Shown here: piece by piece, positions 46,601-59,800 of the stretch
How positions within the stretch are numbered: the stretch's first letter is position 1
How the letters are laid out: each line of letters opens with the position of its first letter
From: Bugula neritina
Taxonomy: Eukaryota; Bryozoa; Gymnolaemata; Cheilostomatida; Bugulidae
Length of the DNA stretch: 64,000 nt
Assembly: GCA_964035545.1 (NCBI GenBank)
Contig: OZ037765.1
Span: 30,554,004-30,618,003, forward strand
Direction of reading: 5' to 3'
Made by a program: the position numbers and the translations under genes
Notes under the pieces: generated by a model
Database searches by the model: none
Told to the model about the DNA's origin: nothing
The model's input: only the letters and a program-made list of their open reading frames with translations

Positions 46601-49600
46601 TGCTCTAGACAAACTAGAAATATACGGAAACCACCAACTAATCTAATTCTTGCGTCATTCCATTGTCTGGCGGGTTAACATTCAGATCTTTTCAAAATGG
46701 TAAAATATGATACATCCATGTATAATACAATATATTATTAATTCTTTATCACTAGACTTGACTTTATGCCCGCTGCTCAATCACACCATCTTACTCGCTT
46801 GTCATTTGAGGTTAGTATAAAGTATTAAATTGCTTCATTTTTCAATAACTAATGGCTTGTGTAATAAATGAGGCTATGACAGTAATATAGCATACAAAGT
46901 CAACTAATTTCTTATCTTTCATTTTGTGCTCACCGCAAAAATCTGGCAAACATAATTATGACTGGTTTACAAGAACACCATTAAATTGTGAAAAATAAGC
47001 ATTATGATAGGACGGTAGGCAGCCATGTTGAATTGTCGCAGACTAATTAAACATAGTTGGATGACAGTATCAAGTGTCGCTAGAATTACTAACTGTATAA
47101 TTATCTCTTAATAGACTTCCCAGAATCACCTTTCATCTCAATTTTGAAATTAATAGGTGAACAATTTTTCGCTATAATTTCAAAATTGCTTTTTATCTTT
47201 CAGTTCAATTAATTTTGGAAAATTGTCAATTCTGCTAAATCTAATTAAAATGATACCCATAATATTAATATTAGCAAATGTGCTTTTAACACTCATTTCT
47301 ATTTAATACACACCCTATAGTGTGATGTTTTACAAGCATTTACAAAATGAAAGTGATATTTCATAGATAGCAATCTAGCTTTTTTAATTAATCTTTATAC
47401 AAATTGGGCACATTTTTATTGCAAATCTTTCAGCAGAAGCCACTCAAAAGCTATTTTGACTAAACCAAAAGGAATTGAAATTGTGCTATAGTTATTACTT
47501 ATGGGAATACATAATAAAACAAGCTTACAAAAATAAATAAGTTTTGCAGCACATATACATAACATTCTTTCCAACTGCACATGACATAAAAATCAGTAAT
47601 ATTGTATATACTCTTACACCTTGCTTTTTATTTGTCAGCTCTTTTGATGGTGTTGGTTATTGTATGCACAACTTTTAGTAACTGTTTTATATAATGTACT
47701 TATTTATATTAGAAACAAAACATATTTTGCTGTAATAGATATTTTTATTTGAAATTGAAGTAAAATATACACAATATGGCTTAGCTAATATAAGTTTGCT
47801 GCTAATGAATGCATACCAGTGCTAGGCTAGCAGCTGATTTATATTAAACAAAAATAAATGGAGCGTTTAAAATCATAAATAAAATTATTTTTTGTCTAAA
47901 AGTAAAAATACACACAGTTACTAGACACAGTCACAATGTCTCCAGTACCTTTGCTAGGCTTCATTACCATTTTCATTAAGTGAAATTAAAATCAGAAAGA
48001 CAAGTATTTGGCAGCAGTGCTGCTGACCTTTTTCTTATCTCTTTACTGATTAGCTGATCTAAAATTTCCCTACTAATAGCAATCAGTGATACAGCATACA
48101 AGGATGGACTTACTGACTCTCCAAAATTTTATGATGCGGATATAGCAACAGAACTTCACTAGGAAAAGCTGCAGTTTGCTATAATAATACAGCTTAGCTA
48201 ATTAATACATAAGTGTAAAATTAAACTTTATATGTGAGCAAATCAAGGTTTTCCTGGGCATTATAGCACTTTTTACAAGATCCTCACAAGATTGTCATTA
48301 GAGTGCATACTTCAAGATTGCCCACGACTGAAATAAACGTTGACATAATGATAGTCAATATCAGGTTGCAGCAGAAATCAAACACTAGCTGTGTGTGTCA
48401 ACAGACTTAGGGGATGATTTAGGCTACTGATGTTCATGTGACACTTAATCCATAGTGATCTGTCACCAAGATTATGGCAGCAGGTGATTGTAATGAATAC
48501 CATCACAATTGTGTTATATATCATGAAACAGCTAGGTAAAAGTAGTACGCAGTAAAGTATGTGTCGTATGACTGAGAATTTTGTCGTGTAAGGGGAGTTG
48601 GAGATGAGTGTTGTCAAGTAGCTTGTAGTGAGTAGTATTTACTTTTGTGACGCTGTTCAAGAGCTTGCGACAGGATTAATACTGTCTGCAGATAGTTATA
48701 AGCATGCTGGCCTCTCTATGCTTCTACATCTTATACTGTCAATGTGTCAATACTGTTGCTCTCAGTTACAAGCCTATAAACTTGTAAGGTTTTGTCACAC
48801 AAAATATTTCAGGACACATCGATATTATTGATTTCAAATGCTCAGTGCAGACAGATTTATAGCTAGTATAGGTTGTCTTTATAATAATTGTAATTAATGT
48901 TCTTGTATTTTATGTTAATCAAGGCCTTGCATTGAAACTGTATGTTGTATCCCATTACGAAGTGAGACAAAAAGTGACAATCACGCATTCTTGATTCAAT
49001 ATTTGCTAATTATGTAAAAAGACAAAAGATTGTCATATATTGTATATGTTGGAATCAACATCTTCCAATATACATTGTGTCCACATTTTTGGTATACCAA
49101 TTTTTTATTCGGTGCTTACGAATATTTCTAGCTGTTAGCTTTTAAAAGCAGCAACAAAATTAGATTGGTTTTAGGCTGGTTTGGGTTTGAGATTTTGGTT
49201 TGGTAATGATTAGTTTTTTTAAAAAAGTATATAAAAGACAGTTGTAAACGGTGCAGGTGCATTGAAGTGTTTGTTGTAAACCATGCAGAGAGGGGAGATT
49301 ATATTCACAATATAATATTATATAATAGCTCTGCTAACACTTATTTATTACACACATTGATGATTGTATATTGTATGTCTATGAATACCAGGAGAGACAA
49401 CAATTACACTGCTGAAGTGAATCCTGTCTCTAAACCCATTCTTATTGTCACTCAATCAACACAACACAAGCTGTGTCATGTAATAATAGATACATATACA
49501 CCTGACAAGGATGACATTGTCACAGTTTATGACACTGGAAGAAAAACCTTAATACATGTAGTATATAAATAAATGTCTTACCAGTACATATAGGTCATGA

Positions 49601-52600
49601 TTAAGTGCTCATTAAAAATTTGCTCATCACCACCAGAAAGCTGATATTATTTAAATTTGTAACATTATCTTGTCTAGTTGACAAAGTTTCCAGCATATTT
49701 ATCATATTAATGACAGACTAGAGGCATTGTAAATGTATAAAGGTGTCATAATATGCCGATTATATATCCAATTTGTGTGACCATCGCAATACCCAGCACC
49801 TGCGTGTATGAGTGGCGCCTACAGCTACATCTAAATAATGTCTTTTCTTGTCATTCTCACTAATATATGAAGACGTATCATTTTGCACTGCTACTTTTAA
49901 TTATCTCTGAAAATGTCCCTCAGCCATCCACTCCCTTTCTACTCAAAAACTCTTCTCAGGAAGCTCAAAATCGGTAATTAATACAACAACAATTACATTT
50001 TCTTAATTCCAACTGTTTTTGAGGTTTTCTTATTCAACAGGCTTAATAAGTTTTTACATAATTTTCTTTCAGCAGTCCACCTGGGGCTCTCCAAGGACAA
50101 AGTGTAGCTTAAAAATGCAGACTAATAATAACAAGACCACAGATTTTATTTCTCAATTCCATGTTAATAACAAGCTCATCTGGGTTCACCAAAGTGTTAA
50201 ATGGTTACCAAATTAATCAGAATTATGAAGTTAGAATCAGTGCAGAGGGTGTAGAATTTTACAATGAGTAGCTGTAAGGAGCTTATAGTGAGAGCACTTG
50301 AGACCACATGCAGGTTCCCATTTCTATTGCAAGTGTGCTGAAACTATAAACTATCGCTGAGCTGTCTTTGAACCTCAACAGTCTTACAACAACAGAGAAA
50401 GGTGACATTTTAAAAGTGTTAATGCGATCCAATTACAAGAGGTATAAAGCCACCTCCTTTGTGGTCTTACTGTTCACTGCTTGTTTGCCCCTGTGACAAA
50501 TGTCACTAAAATGATTACCCTAATGAGCAAAGAGACCAAAATTCATTAAAGGCAACTGTTTTTACCCTGTCAACAAGGAGAGGAAACAAAGACCCCAGTC
50601 ACTAGGTTTGTGGCATTTTGGCTAATTAAAGCCATATTTCGGCACTGGTTGACTGTAAACTTAGAGTAAAATATTGTCCAACAGCAGTTGATTGTCATGA
50701 ATGACAACATTATATTCTATCCGAATCAAATCAGTAGGCCTGCGCACTGTGACTGATGAGTTCAAATCATTGTCAATCTAACAACATCACAATGTATTTA
50801 TAAATGCTTGTCAAAGGGGTCTCTTTATATTGCAACATAGGTTTGTGCGACTAGTCTGTGTAATAAAGACAAATCATGACTGAACACTCTAAACTCTAAA
50901 CAGTCAAGACCTGTATTCACGGAGTGTCTATAGTCACCAGCTTTGTGAGAAATCAAAGCACTTTTCGAATAGCAGCGAAGCTTTTTTTATTAAAATTATG
51001 ACCTGGCTTTAAGCCTTTTAAAGCCATGCAAAATTGATTTTCACTGCATTTTGGTTTTGACATTATGGTGACCTTAATAAGCTATAATGTACTAACTGTG
51101 CCTAGTCAGGTAGGGGCTTCTACCTACTGGTCCAATACCGGACTTAACCTCAACAATTAAACCCAGTCTAAAATATTACTTTGATAGCAACTTACTGAAA
51201 AAGATAACACCATACAACAAAGAGTTTTTTTGCTAACCATTAACGCCCACATCTCCATAAGGTGGACACTCATTATAGCTGCATCTACCTGCTCATTCTT
51301 AGATCTATTTATAACCATCATCAACATGCTACTAGAGGATAACTCATGAAATGTACAAACTAATTACTTGAAGAAATAATTAACTAATATTCATAGCTGA
51401 CTGGAACTGTTGTCAAAAGGTGAACAGCACCGGTGAACATTTGGCAGCGGTTTAAGTAGATCATTCAGTATATTTCTGGCAGCAAAAATGTCAAGCAAAT
51501 ACTCTGTCAATCTCCAGTTAGGCTTGCATTGTTTAGATTTTAAAGGTTATCAATGAGCATTACCTCCTAGAGCAGCTGCTGGTTGTAAAACAGTCAGCTA
51601 GCATAATTACTGGGCTGCAAAATGCAGCTCTTCATTAAAATTTGGTAAAATTTTGTCACTATAAATTCAGTTTTATTGTAGACACTTGGAATAGGCTATG
51701 TATGCTTACAGCTTTCAAATGAGCAGCATGAGTTTATGAAAATAAAGTGATGTGGAATTTTTAATAAATTTGGATTTATTCAAATACAAATCAACTGTCG
51801 CCAAGCTATAGATTATATAACTGTACAAAAATTGCCAGCACAATATGACAAGTAGGCAAGTAGAAAAATTTATAATTAGGAAAAATTTCTGAGTTACTAA
51901 TGTCATGTAAAGCATAAGATCTAATTATTGTGCATCTTTTGCAATAATAATAAAATGTATTATGTAGAAAACGCATTTTCCACAGGTTAGATTATTGCAG
52001 GCTGGGATTAATGTAATAAGTAAGTCATTTTTTGCCTCACCTCTTTATCTAAAAGTCAATTTAAAAATAGGAAAACAAAGAAGCACAAAAATTTCAAATG
52101 CGTTTTAAAATGTTGCTTTTCTATCTATAATAGTTAATTGAAGTAAATTAAAATAGTTCAACTAATTTGAATTTCAAAATTTTCAAACGGGGAGGGGGAA
52201 ATAGTGTATTAGCTTGCTTAAAAATTGATACCAATTCACTTTAATGAAGCATGGTAGTGATAGCTATGGTATATTTCATTGGATATCATTTACCGAAATA
52301 ACTACAAATAGTTTAAAACATAGACTTGGAACCCTTGAAGTTGCTAAGCATGTTTTCAAGTATTCTTGTGTAAAAGAAATGGAAGACTAAGATGATTCCT
52401 CATGGACTAACTGGTTATATACTCAATGTTCTGTCTACAATATTAGCATCAAACACATAGCCTAGGTCTTTTTAATTACCTACAGGTTAGTATCTTACCT
52501 AAGTCATACAGGCGTATTTTCCTACTTAGAAAGATAATATAGATAATATGTAAACTTGGTAAAAATTGAAATCTTTATAATCTGCTTTCTATACTACTAA

Positions 52601-53828
52601 TTTTTTTTGAAACTGTTATACAGATCAAAAACTAGAAATAGAGCCATTTTAACAAAACCAGTTGTTGGATTAATTAGTTCATGTTTTATTCTTTTTTTGC
52701 CAAACTAATTTTTTATAACACCACAAAATAGAGGTAAAAATTGAAGATTATAACATACGTTAGAAAATAAAATGCATGAATGGTTAAATATTGATAGGGA
52801 CTGTAGTCTGTAAGCAAGTTGTGTAAAGTAAATACAGCTCAGTATTTTGAAAGTGGTGAAAAGTTACTGGGCCTAAAATTTAAAAGCCAAACATTAGAAT
52901 AGCAAGCTATATGCAATAGCTGAAATTTGTCCTTGTTAAAAGCAACACAATATGAATGCCGATCTTTTGCAGACCAAGCTGCCGTTGCCCATGTTCCACG
53001 TTTAGCCCACAGTGTGGGTTTGTGAAATGAAGATGTTGACCAGCTATATTGATTTCCTGTGTCACATGTTTGTCAAGAGGGTTTTTTATAAAAGTGACGC
53101 AGTGAGAGCAGCTTTCTAGTCCTAAGATTATAATAAGCATATAAATGAGCACATGGACATTGAGCAAAAGTTCTCATACATAGTCATAACATTGATCGAA
53201 TTTTGCTAGCTTATAATTGGTCAAACTTGTCATTAGCACAAGAAATAGCTTTGGGTTCAGGTATGCTTTAAATAGGAATGGATAGGTTTAACTGGATAAA
53301 GGCTCATTTTTGTTGCATATTTACTCAGGATATGAGCACTGTGACGAGTAGACCAAGACAGAAGCTGGCATGACACTAGATGTATGGATATAACTGCAGG
53401 ATAAAGACACTACCGCAATTATAAACGCATTGAGTGTAAGGACTACTGCTGACTATTGCAGATATTCACTGGCTGGACCAAATTATCTTTGTCACACTTC
53501 ACATCTACATCTGTGTTCTTATTGTTTTATTGAAGCCTGCTGCTTGCCTTGTGCACAAAGACATCTGAAATAGACAACCGGAAATTAATTAGTTAAGTTT
53601 GTTTGTGTGATCATCCCTTTGTGCCCCTCACTAATCACCAGCAGCAGTGCCATGTGATTGGCCGAGACAGTCAGCAGCTATCAGGTATAATTTAACGGTC
53701 TCTCAGCTGCGAAGTAGCCTGCACTTTGTTTATTTTACTCTACAACTAGTCACTGGAGTCAACAGAGTTGTAACAATCACTACTGTACGCATGACAAAGA
53801 GTCATTCTTGGACATTATCGTGACAGTC
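43698..53828. other. 10-kb gene-poor region upstream of basonuclin
   Basis: No open frame here joins to others through credible splice sites or resembles a known family. Most of it is AT-rich. Patches of more balanced composition occur at about 44930-45075, 48380-48700, 50250-51350 and 52930-53110. These could be regulatory DNA or remnants of repeats. A TATATAAAAG at about 49230 precedes an unrecognised open frame without a good start codon. Confidence 0.4.
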
Positions 53829-56800
53829 ATGGCTCTGGGCCTCACACACATTTCACAGGTAATTGTTGAATTTAGTTATGCTATTTTCTCTTCTGCATTG
53901 CTGTACACTGCAAAAATTGCTCGGAAATAGTGACACGCATTTAGCTGCGAATGTCAACATTTTTGTTGGCGAGGTCGATAATCTCACTTGCTAAAAATGT
54001 TGTGCAAATGGCCCGAAGGATGTATGTTATTAGATGCGACAGCTATCATTTGTCTATGGTTTTTCTATTTTGACTTTGAATTAGTCGCAGCTAAATTGTA
54101 TCTATCCTAATCTTGTGCTGTGCCTAAGGGATTGGTTTTCCTCCAAAACATATTGACTGGAATTTCTGTATTGCACTGTATAGTGAAAAGCACAAGTGCC
54201 ATTTCTGTCTTCAGAAAATCACTAACTGAATAATGAAAACTTAGCATCTATATCTAGTGATACAGGACTTGAGTGCCAGTTCTATGTCACAAATTAACTT
54301 TGGTGGCGTGTAATGAAGTTTGAGAGTTTGGAATCACTACTCAATTTTGTGATACAATTAAGCAATAAAATTATTATCTTTGCTAATTATTTTCCTTATG
54401 TTTCCTAGTAAGAAAATTATCCTAATCCATATTCATAAGAAATTTTGACTATATCATATTTTTATTTCATTAGCAGCTCCAATTTTGGTAAGCGATTAAA
54501 TTATTGCACAGAACCTCAAGGGAGAGTGTTTGCAGGACACATGTTGGTGAAGCATACACTTCGTTTCTGTCCACATTTAGATTTCAAATAAACTAGTTTC
54601 AATAGGTTGTTAGTTTATCCATAGACGTAACTAAACGTCTGACTATAACTGCATCTTATGGCTGGAATTATTAGTTGCATAATGAATCAATTGCCCCTTC
54701 AATCTACAATTTATGACAAGGTATCCAGCCGAACTGGTATATTTTTGCTTAGTTTTATGATGTTCTGCTAATCTAACGAGGAGGCAGCATTTACATTCGC
54801 TAATGTTAGTCAAAGTTAATGAGCAACAGGCTCTGGCTACATCAATTAGTACTTAAGCTCATCAAAGAACCTGACATTCACTAAAGCCAAAAGTTATGCC
54901 TGCTACCAATCTTATCCAACGTATTGTCCAATATTTTGGTATGAATTATGTGTGTCTATATACCTAATATGACCTCTCACAGCACAATCATCATAAGTAG
55001 CTATGATCTTACACAGCAGCATGATGATAATTAATCTAATTATGAAAAGATAGGAGCGATGCTACATCATTGTATATGCGATTCCGCGTGTGGCACTAGC
55101 ACACCGCCACCAGTGTGATACAATAGACTACTGAGAGAGAATTAGTTTTATATTTTTGAATATATTTTTTTACTATTTCATTTAAATGTCTCACAATCAG
55201 CAGCAGCAGAGGATTAATAATATTATGAACGGAGTAATGCGGAACCTCTGGAGAGCCCCTCCCCAACAGAGATTTGTGGTATGCCTTTAAAATTAGGGCT
55301 ATTTCTTTCTTTCACAATTGTAGTCTACAAGTTTGTTTTTATATTTTTATCAAGTACTTTTTATTTTTAGGCAATTAGATGTACTTTTCCCAAATGTTCG
55401 TGTGAATGCTTCTCCTCAACAAAGAGTCAAATACGCACGTGCCATAACTGTAAACATGGATGGGTTGCTCACGGTTAGTTCATTTTTCCTTTTTTATGTA
55501 CACTTAGCTGAGACAGTAATTCATTTTTAAAAGTAGACTCGAAATCTTTGCATTTATTGGGCTTTTCGAAAGCGGTAAATTTTTTTATATTTGGCCAATT
55601 CAATAGAAGGACAAAAATGCGGGGTCATTAATTATAAAATGATAAAGTTTCACAGAAAGTTGTCATTTTAACCACAGAAAAGACAGAAAGTGACAGTAAA
55701 GGTACTTAGGGTTACATAATATAATTTTAATATTTATCCATCATGTCTAGCTCTCAGATCTGGTGAATTATTTAGCATATTCTAGGGATGAATAGCCCAA
55801 AATGTAATTATACAGCAAGTTCTACCTTTTTAAATCATCATTTAAAACTAAAAAAAACATAAATTCTAAAGTAAGTTCCATGGGCATATATTCAAAATGG
55901 TTGGGGGGGAGGGGGTTGTGCCGGCACCACTACCCATACTTCTGATTATTTTCAAATCAACTTGCTATCAGGCCACCAGACCAACCTTCAAAGATGTCAA
56001 CACATTGTGTAGGAGAATTATGGTGAAATAATCACATTATTGTCATTGTTATCATACGGCAGTCTGCTAGAGATACTTGCCACCTCAACTGTCAAATATT
56101 ATGTAGTTTTACATAAAATGTGATGACAAGGTGTATCAGATATGAATGCTGGTGTCAAAGTAAGAAATGTGTTGCTGTCACTCCATATACATGTGTTTGC
56201 ACTTGCGCAATACCAACAAAACCTCGCCTCATGTACTTGAAATTTCAATTTTATAGCGGCAGACAAATGCACCTTCATCTTGACCTGTCCTTGCACACCT
56301 CTTTTGTGCAAGGTGAATCCTTAATTTTAAAAGGGTGGAGAGTTTAAAAAATGAAGTGATTTTTAGCAGATTATCAATGACAGATTGAGGTATTTTGGTT
56401 ATTTAAGCACTTTTTTGCAAGTTATTAGCAAAATAAAGTGCTACCATTTACATCAACAAGGCAATTAAAATAATTGCTATTATAAATTGTAGAAATAGCT
56501 TTACAGTTATACACCTGTTTAAATGCTAGGAGGTTCTAAGTTTTGTAATTCATTAATGATAAGTGCTCGAATTTAATTAAAATAATCACAATGATGCTTT
56601 GTCCACTCATATCAACTTGAGCAGTTTATATTTGTTATCTCTTTCTAATAATGCTCTCATATAATGTCTCAAAAAATGTTTGGTCATTTGATTATTTTCT
56701 ATTAATCACACCTCTGGGTGCTACAATTAAATGACAAACAATTTTTAACACACAACATTTCCTTATGCTTGGTAACATCAAGTATTTCAATACAAGATGA

Positions 56801-59800
56801 TAATTTTATCATACATGCAGTCTGAAAGCTCAAGATTATTATAGAGCATTGAAGTGAACATGTTCTGGTCATTTGATACTGAGTTCAGTTTAGGCCCGAG
56901 GCTCAATGCTAGACCAACAGTAGCAATTTGCTCCCTAGGGCTCAATAATTATGACAATAACTAAAAAAACTCATGTATGTTGGGGTAAGATGAAGCTTTA
57001 GGGATGTCTGAAAGTGTTCGTACGATGTTTAAATTTATAATTTCATTTTATGTGCTATATTTAAATACTTGCTGTTGAAAAAATTACCGGTACAGCTAAC
57101 TACACATTTACCTTGCCATTGCGCAACATAGTAGAATAAGTTTGCTGCTAGAAGTAACTGATTCAACTCTTCACTGGGAAAAGGTGCAACAAAAATTGTC
57201 AATGAGGAATGCAAGTTATTTTGTAATGTCTTGCAAACCTATCTAAAATAAGATTAGTGCTTCAACAACCTCACCCCTTACACTTCATGCTATTGACCAA
57301 GATCCAAGGCTACATGTTGAAATTGATAAAGGCATGTCACATAATATGATATGATGACAGAAAGCTTTGTCAATGTAGATGGTAATCACGTATGATATTG
57401 GATTGTGAAATATCACGTTACTTTCTCACTGTCTACAGTATTTTAGTAATTTGTCATCTACATCAAAACATACGTTACTAGGATTTGTGACATTTTAATT
57501 TTAATTTCACCACAATGTTAAATTGATATGGTTTCTCATTTTCTATCTAGATGACATAGGTAGAGCAAATGAAATAACTCACACTATTATGTTGAGCCGT
57601 ATTAGATTCACTAATGAATGTGAAATGTGAAACATAATTCTATTCTCATGCACAATAATTTATGGTAGCTCTTATGTAGTTAAAGGTTGTATTCCCAGCA
57701 AGGCTAGGAGGCTCATGGCGGGCTGTCTATTATCATAGCTCTACCTGCGCTTTGTCTTAAGGAAATGACTGCTGCTAATGAATAGTCTTTATATAATTAG
57801 GCACTCAAACATCAGTGAAAAGGTCATTAAGCCTATGCATACATAGCCCTGTCCAACTGGCACAACCTCATGCTTACCTGCATGTTTATCAACAGTAATG
57901 GCTTTTATTTTTAGCAGCTGTTTTTGCAATTGTGCTGCTTTATTTTTGGCTAATTTTTAGTTTTAGCCACTGTATCTCCTATATAACAATAATTATTATA
58001 TATGGTAGTTGGTTAAGATGACAGGTACGATCAGTTATAAATAATATGGCTGCTGCTTAGTGTAAAGTAATATTGCAGGAAGATTGCTGCAGTGGACTGG
58101 AACACTTATATCAATTAGCGATGATATTCACAAGCCTATCTGGCTAACTACGCTCTATTATTACTGCTGTTAACAGTCATATGCATATAGGACATGCCGC
58201 TGCCATCATTCCTACAATAAAATCCAAACTTACCTCACCTGATCTGCCCGTAACTACAGCCATTTTGGAAATAAGAAAGATAACTCCAAACCAATCAATA
58301 ATATAATTATTTTTAATAGCCTTTAAATTGTCTAGTGCTTGAGATAGATGTATCCAATTTAGATCACGTGACCTAACACGTTGTCTGCTATTCATGCGCA
58401 GTTGTTGTATAATCAAAGGACATTTACTGAGGGCACTTGACTACACTTGGCAGCTTAATCACTGCCTGAGACAGCTTGTCACAAATTGTCTTTATATATC
58501 GGTATTGACATTTTATTACATCCTGCGTTCAGTGCGTCAAGTAAAGTGATTAAGATGAAATTTTTATGCAATTATGCTGTCCCAGAGTGGCACGGTGTGT
58601 GAAGTTGACACTCACTTTATAGAAGAGAGTAAATTGGTAGTCAGCGTTGGAGAGGCAGCAGAGGATAAGTGCGTCTGCTGACACTATTCTCGCTTAATAA
58701 CGTCAATAAAAAATCTGTTAATTCTGTGAAGAAATCAGTTATGTCAAATGTGCACTCAAATTAAATTTCTTAAACTACTAATTATTGAGTTGAGAAGGAA
58801 TTTAATACAACATGTCATATGCATGCTTGTAGAGCCAAGCAAACTACTACAAAATATTTTGTCATACATTATTGCTATGTGTTTAAGTTGCATAGATTGT
58901 TTTGGTGAAAAACCTGTTGGGTTTTTAATATATTGAAGTGTAGAATAAGTTTGAGATGTCTTTATGGGAAATTTGCCAAAGATTAAGTAATTGCAACATA
59001 TTTTTAAAAAACTGTTTAATATCCAGTTTACTGGTTTCAAAAGCATACCAAGAAAATTAATCAATATAAAGCACATTTGTATGATTATGGCCAACCTGTG
59101 CCTTATCAGCTGAAACATAATGGGTGTGAAAATCTCAACACTTTAATGCTAAGGCCCATCAGTGACAAGGAAACATATGTCTGTACTTTTTTTAGAACAA
59201 AAAAGTAGTCGAAGTCAATTTTGCAGCTTTATCAGCTGTAAAAAGACTGCCATATGCTTGCATTCTGTGATACATGCAATGCACAAAGTATGTGATAAAC
59301 ACAGCATGCAAATCTGTCCTGTTGGCTTCACTTGAAGATAAAAAATACCTCCCGTGGATTACATTGGACTGAGTTTTTAAAAATGAGTTCCCATTTATAG
59401 ATCTAAGTATTTGAAATATACTCTTTAATTAATTTAAATTTTTCTCTGTTCTATAAACAATATCCAAGCATAAGTATTTTCAGTTTCATGTTTTATTTTC
59501 ATTTTTGTTTAATAATTTTATGCAACTGTGTTTTAATTTTTTGCTATATTTATTTTAGCTGTGGATAAGTTAATTTCGACTTCAAGTCCATTTGGTGGCA
59601 TCAGAAACCAAATGGAACCAATCAGCCCAAGTATAGTGTTTGATATTGCCAGTTTGGTCTTATATGGCTGTCACGCTATACCAATCAGGTTAAAGATGTC
59701 ACTGGATAGACTGTTTTCAGCCCTTCAACATGACGAAGTTTTGCAAATTTTGCATGGGTTTGGTTGGTCATATGAAGACTATGCCAGGGGTTACATTCTA

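Noticed and set aside
49267-49572. 101-codon open frame downstream of TATATAAAAG
   Set aside because: It starts with GTG, has no recognised domain and no splice links. The TATA-like word is common in such AT-rich DNA. Possible but unsupported.
52907-53167. 86-codon minus-strand open frame with several Cys/His residues
   Set aside because: The Cys/His spacing fits no finger type, and the patch looks more like an old repeat than a gene.
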